Origin: an uncultured Pelagibacteraceae bacterium
Lineage (GTDB): Bacteria; Pseudomonadota; Alphaproteobacteria; Pelagibacterales; Pelagibacteraceae
Reading direction: 5' to 3'
Length of the DNA: 64,000 bases
Assembly: GCA_902576335.1 (NCBI GenBank)
Contig: CACGVC010000003.1
Location: forward strand, 21,001-85,000
Shown here: positions 20,092 through 29,511 of the stretch, in pieces
Position numbering within the stretch: position 1 is the first letter of the stretch
Layout of the letters: each line of letters starts with the position of its first letter
Notes under the pieces: generated by a model
Told to the model about the DNA's origin: nothing
Databases searched by the model: none
Seen by the model: the letters and a program-made list of their open reading frames with translations, nothing else
Program-made: the position numbers and the translations under genes

Positions 20092-21053
20092 GCTAAAGCC
20101 GTATTAATTATTTTTTTTAATGAATTATTTTTTGGTTGCCAAGAAAAAAATTTATTAAACTTTTTTGTATCAGCAATAATTTGTTCAACATCTCCATCTC
20201 TTCTTGGTCCAATTTTGTAAGGTATTTTTCTTTTTAAAATTTTATTTATTGCATTAATAACTTCAAAAACTGAGTAACCTTTTCCATAACCACAATTAAA
20301 AATTTGAGATGATCCATCTTTTAATAAATATTTTGCACATATATAATGTATATCAGCTAGATCTGATACATGAATATAATCTCTAATTGGAGTTCCATCT
20401 GGTGTATTGTAATCTGAACCATTTACTATCAAAATCTTTCTCTTTCCTGTTGCAACTTCGCAGGCAACTTTAATTAAGTGAGTCGAATACTTTGATATTA
20501 ACCCTGATCTTAATTTTTTATCAGCTCCAGCAACATTAAAATATCTTAAAATTATAAATTTTAGGTTATGAGATTTACTTTTTTTAACCAAATAATTTTC
20601 AAATTTAAGCTTACTTTTAGCGTATGGATTTATTGGTTTAACCTCATTCTTCTCTGAAATTTTTTTTTTTTTTGTATTTCCATATAATGAAGCGGTTGAT
20701 GAAAATATTATTTTTTTTATATTATGGTTAATGCAATTTTCAAAAAAAATTTTTGATTTTTTAAAATTAAAGAGAAAATATTTTTTAGGTTTTTTTATCG
20801 ACTCATCAACTCTTATTAATCCTGCAAAATGAAGTACAACATCAAATTTTTTTTTCTTTAAAATTTTCGAAACTTTTTTCTTATCACTCACATCACATAT
20901 AAAAAAATCAGCTTTTTTATTAACTAATTTTTTTGATCCTGTTATCAAACTATCTATAACAGTGATATTATAACCTTTTTCGATTAACAAATTGACAACA
21001 TGACTTCCAATATATCCTGCTCCACCAGTAACTAGTATATTTTTTTTTAACAT
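20064..21053 (-). CDS. galE: UDP-glucose 4-epimerase
   Basis: VTGGAGYIGSHVV, FSSTASLYG, YFNVAGA, GTPIRDYIHVSDLA, GYGKGYSV. Confidence 0.92.
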   Translation of the reverse strand: MLKKNILVTGGAGYIGSHVVNLLIEKGYNITVIDSLITGSKKLVNKKADFFICDVSDKKKVSKILKKKKFDVVLHFAGLIRVDESIKKPKKYFLFNFKKSKIFFENCINHNIKKIIFSSTASLYGNTKKKKISEKNEVKPINPYAKSKLKFENYLVKKSKSHNLKFIILRYFNVAGADKKLRSGLISKYSTHLIKVACEVATGKRKILIVNGSDYNTPDGTPIRDYIHVSDLADIHYICAKYLLKDGSSQIFNCGYGKGYSVFEVINAINKILKRKIPYKIGPRRDGDVEQIIADTKKFNKFFSWQPKNNSLKKIINTALAWEKILEKK

Positions 21054-21106
21054 TAACTTAGATTATATAATAATGTTTTTTTAAAGTGAGTGTAATATTG
21101 AAGTTT

Positions 21107-21226
21107 ATGCCTGGCAATGTCCTACTCTTCCATGTCTTAAGACAAAGTACCATTGGCGCTGAAAGGCTTGACTTCCGAGTTCGGAATGGGATCGGGTATA
21201 ACACTCTCGCAATAATCACCAGGCAC
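21107..21226 (-). rRNA. rrf: 5S ribosomal RNA
   Basis: Minus strand TGCCTGGTGATTATTGCGAGAGTGTTATACCCGATCCCATTCCGAACTCGGAAGTCAAGCC...GGAAGAGTAGGACATTGCCAGGCA; ends pair. Confidence 0.95.
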
Positions 21227-21300
21227 AAATTCTTTATACATAAAAATTGAGATTGTAAACCATAATTTAAATACTTCCCAAAAAAAATTTAGTAAATATT

Positions 21301-21647
21301 TTGATTATACTAGTTATTTTATCATTATTTCAATATTTTGAAATTTGGAAATTCTATCCAATTTATAGCGGAGAATTATTTCAAGATTGGAAATATATTA
21401 GCAATTATAGTTATTATTTGAACAATGAATTTACAAAAGTTTCCATGAATATTTGCAAAAATTTATTTGAAGTTCCATTTATTTATCCAAAAGTGTGGCT
21501 TTATATTACGGATATTTAATACAAAAATATTTTTTATGTTTGTTTAATCTTAATAAAAAATTTATTTTACTAGATTTTAATTCTATTCTTTTAATTATTT
21601 TAATAAATTTAGTGAGACACAAAATAAATTTTTTATTTCCTAAATAA
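21301..21647 (+). pseudogene. Possible degraded membrane-protein gene (two adjacent open frames: 21301-21519, then 21501-21647)
   Basis: First frame hydrophobic/aromatic (FEIWKFYPIYSGELFQDWKYI...PFIYPKVWLYITDI*); overlapping second frame LYYGYLIQKYFLCLFNLNKKFILLDFNSILLIILINLVRHKINFLFPK*; no good start codon. Confidence 0.3.
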
Positions 21648-22379
21648 ATTTAATAAATTTAATAAATTAATATAAAAAAACTCGATAGAATTTTCTAGGT
21701 TTAAACCTTTATTTTTAAACAATTTGATATAATTGGTGAAATTTTTTTTTCTAATTTTGCAAATATCTTTGTTAGCAAATTTATTTTTTGACTGACCATA
21801 AGGATTATTTTTATAAATTGTTGTCTCATTCGAAGTTAAATAAATCTTATAACCCTTCCTAAAATAATGAGATAATGTTGAGTAATCCTCAGGAAATTCA
21901 ATAATGTATCTAAATGATGTATTTATATTTAAATTAATTAACCATGAAGAATGAATGGTTGGATTATCAAATACTAAATATTTATCGTGTAAAAATTTTC
22001 TTAAATAATTTATTTTTTTTTTTTCAGCAATTATTAGAGAACTTTTATTTCTTTTATAAATATTTATTAAGTTTGATGCGTGATTAGATTTCCACTCATC
22101 ATCAGCATCAAGTCTCATAATTAAAGGAAACTCAGATATTTTTATTATTTTATTTAAAGATTTTGGTATACCAAGATGATTAGAGTTTTTTATATAAATT
22201 AATTTTATATTAAATTTAAAAGAATATTTTAGGAAATCATTTAAACCAGTTGGGTTTTTTCCATCGTCAACAAAATATACAATCTTTGGTAAAATTTTTT
22301 GATTGTTAATTGATTTAACATATTTTGCAATATCGTGATATTTTATAGATCTAGCGGATGTAGCGATGACATAATTCAT
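21633..22379 (-). CDS. Family 2 glycosyltransferase
   Basis: YFVDDGKNP, PLIMRLDADDEWK (DxD-like) motifs. Confidence 0.8.
   Translation of the reverse strand: MNYVIATSARSIKYHDIAKYVKSINNQKILPKIVYFVDDGKNPTGLNDFLKYSFKFNIKLIYIKNSNHLGIPKSLNKIIKISEFPLIMRLDADDEWKSNHASNLINIYKRNKSSLIIAEKKKINYLRKFLHDKYLVFDNPTIHSSWLINLNINTSFRYIIEFPEDYSTLSHYFRKGYKIYLTSNETTIYKNNPYGQSKNKFANKDICKIRKKNFTNYIKLFKNKGLNLENSIEFFYINLLNLLNLFRK
21643..21669. repeat. Short 9-bp tandem repeat (aataaattt x2 plus aataaatta) at the 3' end of the GT2 gene
   Basis: Direct reading; encodes the NLLNLLNLFRK-type C-terminus. Confidence 0.8.
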
Positions 22380-22381
22380 AT

Positions 22382-23233
22382 TTAGTATTTGTTTTCAATA
22401 AATTCATTCAAAATATCATAAATATTAGATTTAAAATTAAAACCTAATTTTTTTATTTTTTGATTATTACCAACTAAAAATTTTTCTCTTTTTAAAGTTT
22501 TATAATTTTTTTTTATTTTTACTTTATTTAAATTAAAACAAAAAAAATTAACTATACTAGTGAGATGAATCTTTTTTCCATTACAAATATTGAATATACC
22601 AGAGATTTTTTTCTCAATAAAAAATTCAATAGCTCTACAAATATCATCAACACTTACAAAATCTCTATATTCATTTTGTATTTTTAGCACATCATAAAAC
22701 ATATTATTTTTAATCTTATCAAAAATCGAGGGAACAAAAAAATTTTTGTTTTGCTTAAAATGGGTAAAACTAAAAATTCTACCTACACATACTTTCGATT
22801 TATCATAATTTTTAATCAGATAATTTTCAGATTTTAACTTTAATTGACCATAAAGAGTAATTGGTTTTTTTAAACTATTTTCATTTATTTTTTTTTTTGA
22901 AAAATTATACACATGTGATGTAGAAGCGAAAAATATCATGCACTTATTGTTATATTTTTTTAATCCTTCAACAATATTTCTTGTTCCTCCAAAATTTACT
23001 TGATAAGCCAAACTTTTATTCTTATTAACCTCTTTAATATCTACTTTTGCAGCTAAATGAATTAGATAATCAAATTTATATTTTTCAATCCATTGAAAAA
23101 CATCTTTTTTGTTTCTAATATCCCCTCTAAATTTAAAAATTTTATATTTTTTTTTTAATCTATTGTTTAAAACACTGCCAATTACACCAGTTGAACCTGT
23201 CAGGCCAACCTTATATATTTTATATTTCATCAA
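22382..23233 (-). CDS. NAD-dependent sugar epimerase/dehydratase
   Basis: GLTGSTGVIGSVL, YLIHLAAKVD, YGQLKLKSE. Confidence 0.8.
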   Translation of the reverse strand: MMKYKIYKVGLTGSTGVIGSVLNNRLKKKYKIFKFRGDIRNKKDVFQWIEKYKFDYLIHLAAKVDIKEVNKNKSLAYQVNFGGTRNIVEGLKKYNNKCMIFFASTSHVYNFSKKKINENSLKKPITLYGQLKLKSENYLIKNYDKSKVCVGRIFSFTHFKQNKNFFVPSIFDKIKNNMFYDVLKIQNEYRDFVSVDDICRAIEFFIEKKISGIFNICNGKKIHLTSIVNFFCFNLNKVKIKKNYKTLKREKFLVGNNQKIKKLGFNFKSNIYDILNEFIENKY

Positions 23234-24416
23234 TTTTCATTAAATTTTTTACTAAAAAATTAAGAGTATTTTTATTAATTGGTTTTGTGTGAAGACCTAT
23301 AAAAAAACCTCTGTTCTCTATTTCGTTAGCAAATTTATAGTGTCTTGGATTATCAAATTTATAAATTCGAGAAGCAGGCTGATTTAAAAAATTACCACTT
23401 AAAATCGGCCGATTTTCTATTCCAACTTTATCTAGATAATTTAAAAAAATTTTTTTTTTTTTGATTAATTTTTTGTTTAGTAAAATAGGTAGTCCAAACC
23501 AACTAGGTTTTATTTTCTTTTCATCATATGAGGTAAAACTAAATTGATTACTCCACTTGGATGATTTTCTTAAACTTTTTATTATTAAGTTTCTATTCTG
23601 ATTTCTTTGATGTTTAAATTTTTCTAGTCTTTTATATTGATTATTAGCTATAGCAGCTTGTATATCTGTGGGTCTTAGATTGTAACCAGCGGTTATAAAA
23701 TTGAATTTTTTAAATTTGCCTTTTTTTTCAAAAATTGTACCTCTCGACCATCCATGAGATCTTAGAGACTTTAATAAATTATAATCATCAAAATTATTAC
23801 ATACTACCATTCCTCCTTCACCAGAAGTTATTTGATGAGAATAATAAAATGAATAAGTTCCAAATCTTCCAAAAGTTCCTAAATTTTTATTTTTAAATTT
23901 TGCACCTAAACTTTCACAAGTATCTTCTATTAAATAAATATTTTTTTTTTTACATATCTTTATTAATTCATCCATGTTTGTGCTTAATCCCAAAACATGG
24001 ATTAACATTATAGCTCTCGTTTTTGATGATATTTTTTTTTTTAAATCGATTAATGAAATATTAAATGTGTTAATGTCTATATCTACAAAAACAGGTTTAA
24101 GGTTATTTTGTAAAATTGGCCACAAAGATGTAGACCAGCAAATTGCAGGTATAATTACCTCTGATCTCTCTTTTATTCTTTTTTTATTTAAAGGATTAGT
24201 TAATGCTGAAAGTGCAAGTAAATTTGCTGAAGACCCCGAATTTGTCATAATAGCGTATTTTGATCCGTTTTTTTTAGCAAATGTTTTCTCAAAATTTATC
24301 GTTTTTTTTGACATGGTAATCTGTTTTGATTTCAAAACTTTTATTCCACAATTCAAATCCTCTTTTGAGAATGCATTTTCTAATAAAGGGTAAATAATTT
24401 TGTTGTTCTTAGACAT
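23220..24416 (-). CDS. DegT/DnrJ/EryC1/StrS PLP-dependent aminotransferase
   Basis: NSGSSANLLALSAL, LIEDTCESLGAKF, GTYSFYYSHQITSGEGGMVV. Confidence 0.92.
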   Translation of the reverse strand: MSKNNKIIYPLLENAFSKEDLNCGIKVLKSKQITMSKKTINFEKTFAKKNGSKYAIMTNSGSSANLLALSALTNPLNKKRIKERSEVIIPAICWSTSLWPILQNNLKPVFVDIDINTFNISLIDLKKKISSKTRAIMLIHVLGLSTNMDELIKICKKKNIYLIEDTCESLGAKFKNKNLGTFGRFGTYSFYYSHQITSGEGGMVVCNNFDDYNLLKSLRSHGWSRGTIFEKKGKFKKFNFITAGYNLRPTDIQAAIANNQYKRLEKFKHQRNQNRNLIIKSLRKSSKWSNQFSFTSYDEKKIKPSWFGLPILLNKKLIKKKKIFLNYLDKVGIENRPILSGNFLNQPASRIYKFDNPRHYKFANEIENRGFFIGLHTKPINKNTLNFLVKNLMKIDEI

Positions 24417-24465
24417 AAAGAATATAATTTAGCTATTATCATAAATCTTTTTAAAAGCTATAAAT

Positions 24466-25068
24466 TTGATATTTAAAACTTTAAATAATTGGGGAATAAT
24501 TTCTACTTTTAAAATTATTTTAGGTGAAATTTATTGTTATTTTTTTGAAACAAAGTTTAAATTTAAAAAAATTAATAATATCAATACTTTTGACCATTTA
24601 CCTACCCCACTATTTATATTAAAAGAAATTGAGGAATTTCTTATCAATCAAAAACTTTATAATAGCATAATAGTTGACGTCGGGTCTGGTTCTGGAAGAT
24701 TCATTTGTTACATGCAAAAAAGAAAATTTCAAAAAATAATTGGAATAGAAAATGATGATATATTGTTTAAATGTGCAATTAATAATATTAAAAAAAATAA
24801 CTTAGATAAAAAAAAAATAAAATTAATAAACAAAGATGTATTTGATTTCAAGTTTCCAAAAAAGACAAAAGTAATTTATATTTTTAATCCTTTTAACAAA
24901 TTAAATACAATTAAATTTATTTCTAAAATTCATAAATCGTTAAAAAATGATGTATTTATTATATATGTAACACCAATTTTTTTAAAAGAATTCAGAAAAA
25001 AAGGATACAAAATTTTTTACAAAAGAATAATAAAAAAAAATAGAGGCTATGTAATTTTAAAAAATTGA
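24466..25068 (+). CDS. Class I SAM-dependent methyltransferase
   Basis: IIVDVGSGSGRFICYM, IIGIENDD; probable TTG start. Confidence 0.75.
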   Translation: MIFKTLNNWGIISTFKIILGEIYCYFFETKFKFKKINNINTFDHLPTPLFILKEIEEFLINQKLYNSIIVDVGSGSGRFICYMQKRKFQKIIGIENDDILFKCAINNIKKNNLDKKKIKLINKDVFDFKFPKKTKVIYIFNPFNKLNTIKFISKIHKSLKNDVFIIYVTPIFLKEFRKKGYKIFYKRIIKKNRGYVILKN

Positions 25069-26705
25069 GTCTTAAAGATTTTTCTTAGAATAGATAAATT
25101 ATTTTTATAATTTTTTGTATCAATTTGACATTTAGATGTTTCATTAATTTTTTTTAATTGATTATTAATATCATAAATCTCTGACTCATTCAGACTCAAT
25201 AAATATTTGCTATCATACTTAATTAAAATTTCAGATTTGTTTTTAAAATAATCCCATAGATAAATACTTTCATAGTTTTCAAGAGGATAATAATAAGTAT
25301 GTATTTTTAAAAACTTCTTAAATTGATTAATTTTATCTTGATCATACTGCTTATTTTTAACTTTATCTGTAATTTTTGCTTCCCAATTTTGAATTGGAAT
25401 AAATTTTAGATTTTCGAATTCTAGATTCCTACTTACCATAGACCGAGTAATATCCCAGGGTGCTGCAAAAATTTCTACACCGTTAATACTGCATGGACCT
25501 TTAAAAATAACTATATATTTTTTTGATAAATCAAATTCATCTTTATTATTTTTAAGAATGTCAGAATTAAATACTTCAGTTTGTACTCTCCAGCTTTTTT
25601 TCCAATTTAAAGATTCTCCAACAAATCCTAAAATACTAATAAAAGTAAAATAAATAATTACTAAGGTATTATTTCTATTTACTGCAATACTAAAAATAAA
25701 AATTAAAAAAAATAAAATTATAAAAGAGGCTCCATACATCGATCTAGAAAATACCCCCTGTCCCACAAAACCATAATGACCTCCAACCAAAATTGCACTA
25801 TTAAGACAAAAAGATAAAATTATTAAAAAAATAAAATAAATTTTATTTTTCTTTTCTAACTGACTCGATAACCAAAATTTTTTTATTGGGTAGAATATTG
25901 GGAGCATTAAAATAATAAATAAGACGGGATGTAAATATGTTTGAAATGACGAATAAATTGCGTAAAAAAATCTAGGTATATTTACTAAATTATTTAAGAT
26001 AAAAGAAAATAGCTCAAACTCATAATAGTCTCTTTTTCTGTCAATTATAAAAAAAATAAGAATTAAAACAGAATAATAAATATATTTCTTAAGCTCTTTT
26101 CCACCAATTGATCCAATCATAAAAAATATGATTACAAAGGTTAAATTTAAAAAATAAAACATTTCATAGCTATTAAAAGCTAATATTTGAAAAAGAATTG
26201 TGAAAAAAAATTTATTTCTTAAAAAAAATTGAAAATGTGCTAAAAAAAAAATGAAAGATACCTTGACGTGTAAGTCTGCTGTCCAAACCTGTCCGCCTAT
26301 ATTGAAAGGTAAAAAATACCATAATAATATTAAAGCTGGTAGATACAGCTCAATGAATTTATCATTTTTTTTTAAGATAGATTTTTCAAAAACAAGTTCA
26401 AATAAATCATGAAGTTGCCAACATATAAAAAAACCTATTATTAACCAAAATAAGTAAATTAATTTGATATTGTGAATTAATGAGGTTAAAATATAAAAAG
26501 GTACATTTACATATCTATTAAGTAACGATCCTTCAGTTTGCCAAATATACTTTGCATGTTGCTTAAAAGATGAATTATTTTCTACAAAAAAACCCCAATC
26601 ATCATGATAAAGACCATAATTAAATATTATAAAAATACCTAATGTGGAATAAATAAAAATAAAAATTATTTGATATAGCTTAATTTTTTTTAAAATTGAG
26701 GACAT
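25047..26705 (-). CDS. Polytopic membrane protein, putative GT-C glycosyltransferase
   Basis: Many TM helices; acidic motif YHDDWGFF in first loop, typical GT-C position; long soluble C-terminus. Confidence 0.55.
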   Translation of the reverse strand: MSSILKKIKLYQIIFIFIYSTLGIFIIFNYGLYHDDWGFFVENNSSFKQHAKYIWQTEGSLLNRYVNVPFYILTSLIHNIKLIYLFWLIIGFFICWQLHDLFELVFEKSILKKNDKFIELYLPALILLWYFLPFNIGGQVWTADLHVKVSFIFFLAHFQFFLRNKFFFTILFQILAFNSYEMFYFLNLTFVIIFFMIGSIGGKELKKYIYYSVLILIFFIIDRKRDYYEFELFSFILNNLVNIPRFFYAIYSSFQTYLHPVLFIILMLPIFYPIKKFWLSSQLEKKNKIYFIFLIILSFCLNSAILVGGHYGFVGQGVFSRSMYGASFIILFFLIFIFSIAVNRNNTLVIIYFTFISILGFVGESLNWKKSWRVQTEVFNSDILKNNKDEFDLSKKYIVIFKGPCSINGVEIFAAPWDITRSMVSRNLEFENLKFIPIQNWEAKITDKVKNKQYDQDKINQFKKFLKIHTYYYPLENYESIYLWDYFKNKSEILIKYDSKYLLSLNESEIYDINNQLKKINETSKCQIDTKNYKNNLSILRKIFKTQFFKIT

Positions 26706-27387
26706 AATTTAAATAATATTTAATAATTAGATAAATAAAATATATTCCAGATATTGTATTTAGTTTGGAATATCCAAATTTTCTTAGTTTTTCTCTGCTA
26801 GGAAACTCTTTGGTATTGTAATTAAACTTTTTAAGCAAATATAACATTTCTAATTCTATGCCAAACCCATTTTCTTTTGTTTTTAAATTATGAAAAACTT
26901 TTTTTTTAATCCCTCTAAAACTATAAAGTGTTTCTGTATGAGCGGTTTTAAAAAATCTATTAAAAAGCAAAGTAATCAAATTGCTTCCTGTAAATCTTAA
27001 AAAACCAATAAAAGAAATATTTGAAATAACATCTAAACTTCCACCAGTTATTCTACTAGTAATTACACAATCCGTATCTTTTTCATATAAAATTTCATAC
27101 ATTCGAGGGATATCATTATGATCATGAGAACCATCACCATCAAAAAAAATTATATTTTCATATTTGGCATGATTAGCCGCAACTCTTTGAGCGTCTCCTT
27201 TACCCAAGTTATTATCATTAATGTATCTAATATTAAATTTTGAGCAAAGTTCTTTTGTGCCATCATTAGAGTTACTATCTACAACAAATACATCATCTGA
27301 ATATTCTAATATTTCGTGTAAAAATAATTCGATATTTTCTTTTTCTTTTTTTGCTATAATAGCTATCGAAAGTTCTTTTAACTTCAT
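26680..27387 (-). CDS. GT2 glycosyltransferase, dolichyl/polyprenyl-phosphate sugar synthase-like
   Basis: DDVFVVDSNSNDGTKELCSKF, IIFFDGDGSHDHNDIPRM. Confidence 0.8.
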   Translation of the reverse strand: MKLKELSIAIIAKKEKENIELFLHEILEYSDDVFVVDSNSNDGTKELCSKFNIRYINDNNLGKGDAQRVAANHAKYENIIFFDGDGSHDHNDIPRMYEILYEKDTDCVITSRITGGSLDVISNISFIGFLRFTGSNLITLLFNRFFKTAHTETLYSFRGIKKKVFHNLKTKENGFGIELEMLYLLKKFNYNTKEFPSREKLRKFGYSKLNTISGIYFIYLIIKYYLNYVLNFKKN

Positions 27388-28202
27388 TAAATTTTTCTTT
27401 TAATTTTTTTCCAGGAACTTAATTTTTCAACTAAAATGTCAGCAACTTTAGGTAAAAGATAGTTTAAAAAAGTAAATAATTTAGTAATAGAGAATACATA
27501 AATAAACATTTTACCCTTTTCAGTTTCTTTAATCACTTGTTTAGAAAACTTAATATGAGAGTAAAAAGGTCTACTATCACTATAATAAATTTTATCCAAA
27601 TTTAATTTACCAAAATATTTTATTTTTTTAAAAAAATTTGTATCTAATTTAGGCGGTATTACATTTATTACATCAATATTGAATATTTTCAGCTCTAATC
27701 TTAAACTCTCTGTCAAAGAATTTAAAGCAGCTTTACTAGAGCAATAAGATGTCCTAGTGGGTATTGCTCTAAATGCTGTGTCAGAAACCATATTTATGAT
27801 TTTTTTTTTATTTTCACTAATAGAGTTTTGTATAAAAAATTTTATTAACAAAAAAGGTGAAAAAAAATTACAATTAAAATTTTTGTAAAATTCTTCCTCA
27901 GGAACCTCATTGATAAGAGATCCTATTTCGTATCCAGCACAATTAATTAAAACATCAAATTTTATATTCAATTTTTCTAATTCTTTAATTAAATTTTCTG
28001 TGTCTTTTAAATTACTTAAATTTGTTTTAAAAATTTTGATACTTGGATTTTTTATTTGTAAAGATTTTAGTTTTTTTTCGTCAATATCAACACAAAATAA
28101 ATTATTACGTTTATCATAAAGTTCATCACTTATTGCCTTACCTAGACCATCAGCAGCACCAGTAATTATTATATTTTTATTTGAAAAATAAAATTTACTC
28201 AT
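27387..28202 (-). CDS. Short-chain dehydrogenase/reductase
   Basis: IITGAADGLGKAI, LINCAGYE, TSYCSSKAALNSLTESLRLEL. Confidence 0.88.
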   Translation of the reverse strand: MSKFYFSNKNIIITGAADGLGKAISDELYDKRNNLFCVDIDEKKLKSLQIKNPSIKIFKTNLSNLKDTENLIKELEKLNIKFDVLINCAGYEIGSLINEVPEEEFYKNFNCNFFSPFLLIKFFIQNSISENKKKIINMVSDTAFRAIPTRTSYCSSKAALNSLTESLRLELKIFNIDVINVIPPKLDTNFFKKIKYFGKLNLDKIYYSDSRPFYSHIKFSKQVIKETEKGKMFIYVFSITKLFTFLNYLLPKVADILVEKLSSWKKIKRKI

Positions 28203-28203
28203 A

Positions 28204-29511
28204 TTAGATTTTTAAATTATTTAATTCTTTAATTGTATTCTTTATATCTTTATTTTTTAATTTACCATTTAAAGGTAAAAAAATACTATTTTCTCTAATA
28301 CGTTTTGAATTAGGTAGGTATTCAGAAAATTTATTAAATGCTTTAATCTCATTGCATAAAGGCAATCCATATCCAACACAATCAAAACCTCTATTAAACA
28401 TTGAGTACCTGAAATTTTCTGCTTCTTCTCTGGTATTAAATGTTAAAGGAAAATGCCAATAGGTATTTGTTTCAAATTTAAATGATGCTCTAGGTATAAA
28501 TTTTAAAAAATTTTGATTTAAATTTTCACAGTACAATTTTGCTTGAAATCTCATATTAGATATATTTTTTTCTAAATCGTCTAATGTTTGATTGAGTATT
28601 TCGAGTTGATTATTAGATAAATCAAAATATAATTCGGAAGGAAATTCAGTTCTCAAAATTTCTGGGTTTGAATAAAAAGTATTTTTTATTAATTTTTTGT
28701 TATAAATTTTATTTTTTAATTCTGGATCATTAAATTTTTTTTTAAAAAAAATACTCAATATTTTTAGGTAATAATAAGTTAACATGTTGAAAATCATCTT
28801 GGTGGTTGCTAAACTTATAGTTAGTTGCCAAATATTTAATTTAATCTCAAGGTTTTTTTTGGCTTCTTTTTGAAAATCTTTCATTTCAAATATCAGATTA
28901 TTTAAATATTTTTCATCATTTACAATTAAAATACCACCAGCTAATGAAGCTAAAGTCTTTCCAGTTGATAATGAGCCAATTGAAAAGGTGCCAATGTTTC
29001 CAATATCATAATTCATATACTTGGCGCCGTAAGCTTGAGAAATATCCTCAATAATTATTAATTTTTTTTTTTTAGCAATTTCTAAAATTTGTTCAAGATC
29101 AGGTATAATTCCTGAAAGATATGTAATATGAATAACTCTAGTTTTATCATTAATTTTAGACTTTAAATCCTCAATGTCAAAATTGTGGGTTTCTTTATCC
29201 ATATCAACAAACACGGGTTTACATCCTGCAAGAACGATAGAATTAATCTGGTCTGGTATAGAAATTGGAGTTACTAAAATTTCACTATTTTTTTCAAGAT
29301 TTAAAGATTTGAGACTGACAAATAATCCCGCTCTCCATGAGGAGATTGTAAAAATATTTTTAGTATTAAAAAGTTTTTGTAATTTTTCATATACTATAGA
29401 TTTAATATTTTTTTTTTTTATTCTAAAAAATATTCTAAATAAAGAATGTACCAAGCTTGATAAATTAATATAAAGCTTATGTCTAGGTAATTTATTTTGA
29501 AAAAATAGCAT
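28204..29511 (-). CDS. DegT-family aminotransferase-like protein
   Basis: SSWRAGLFVSLKSL, VIHITYLSGI, IIIEDISQAYGAKY, GNIGTFSIGSLSTGKTLASLAGGILI. Confidence 0.82.
   Translation of the reverse strand: MLFFQNKLPRHKLYINLSSLVHSLFRIFFRIKKKNIKSIVYEKLQKLFNTKNIFTISSWRAGLFVSLKSLNLEKNSEILVTPISIPDQINSIVLAGCKPVFVDMDKETHNFDIEDLKSKINDKTRVIHITYLSGIIPDLEQILEIAKKKKLIIIEDISQAYGAKYMNYDIGNIGTFSIGSLSTGKTLASLAGGILIVNDEKYLNNLIFEMKDFQKEAKKNLEIKLNIWQLTISLATTKMIFNMLTYYYLKILSIFFKKKFNDPELKNKIYNKKLIKNTFYSNPEILRTEFPSELYFDLSNNQLEILNQTLDDLEKNISNMRFQAKLYCENLNQNFLKFIPRASFKFETNTYWHFPLTFNTREEAENFRYSMFNRGFDCVGYGLPLCNEIKAFNKFSEYLPNSKRIRENSIFLPLNGKLKNKDIKNTIKELNNLKI

Noticed and set aside
23974-24393. 139-aa plus-strand ORF
   Set aside because: Antisense to a clear DegT gene.
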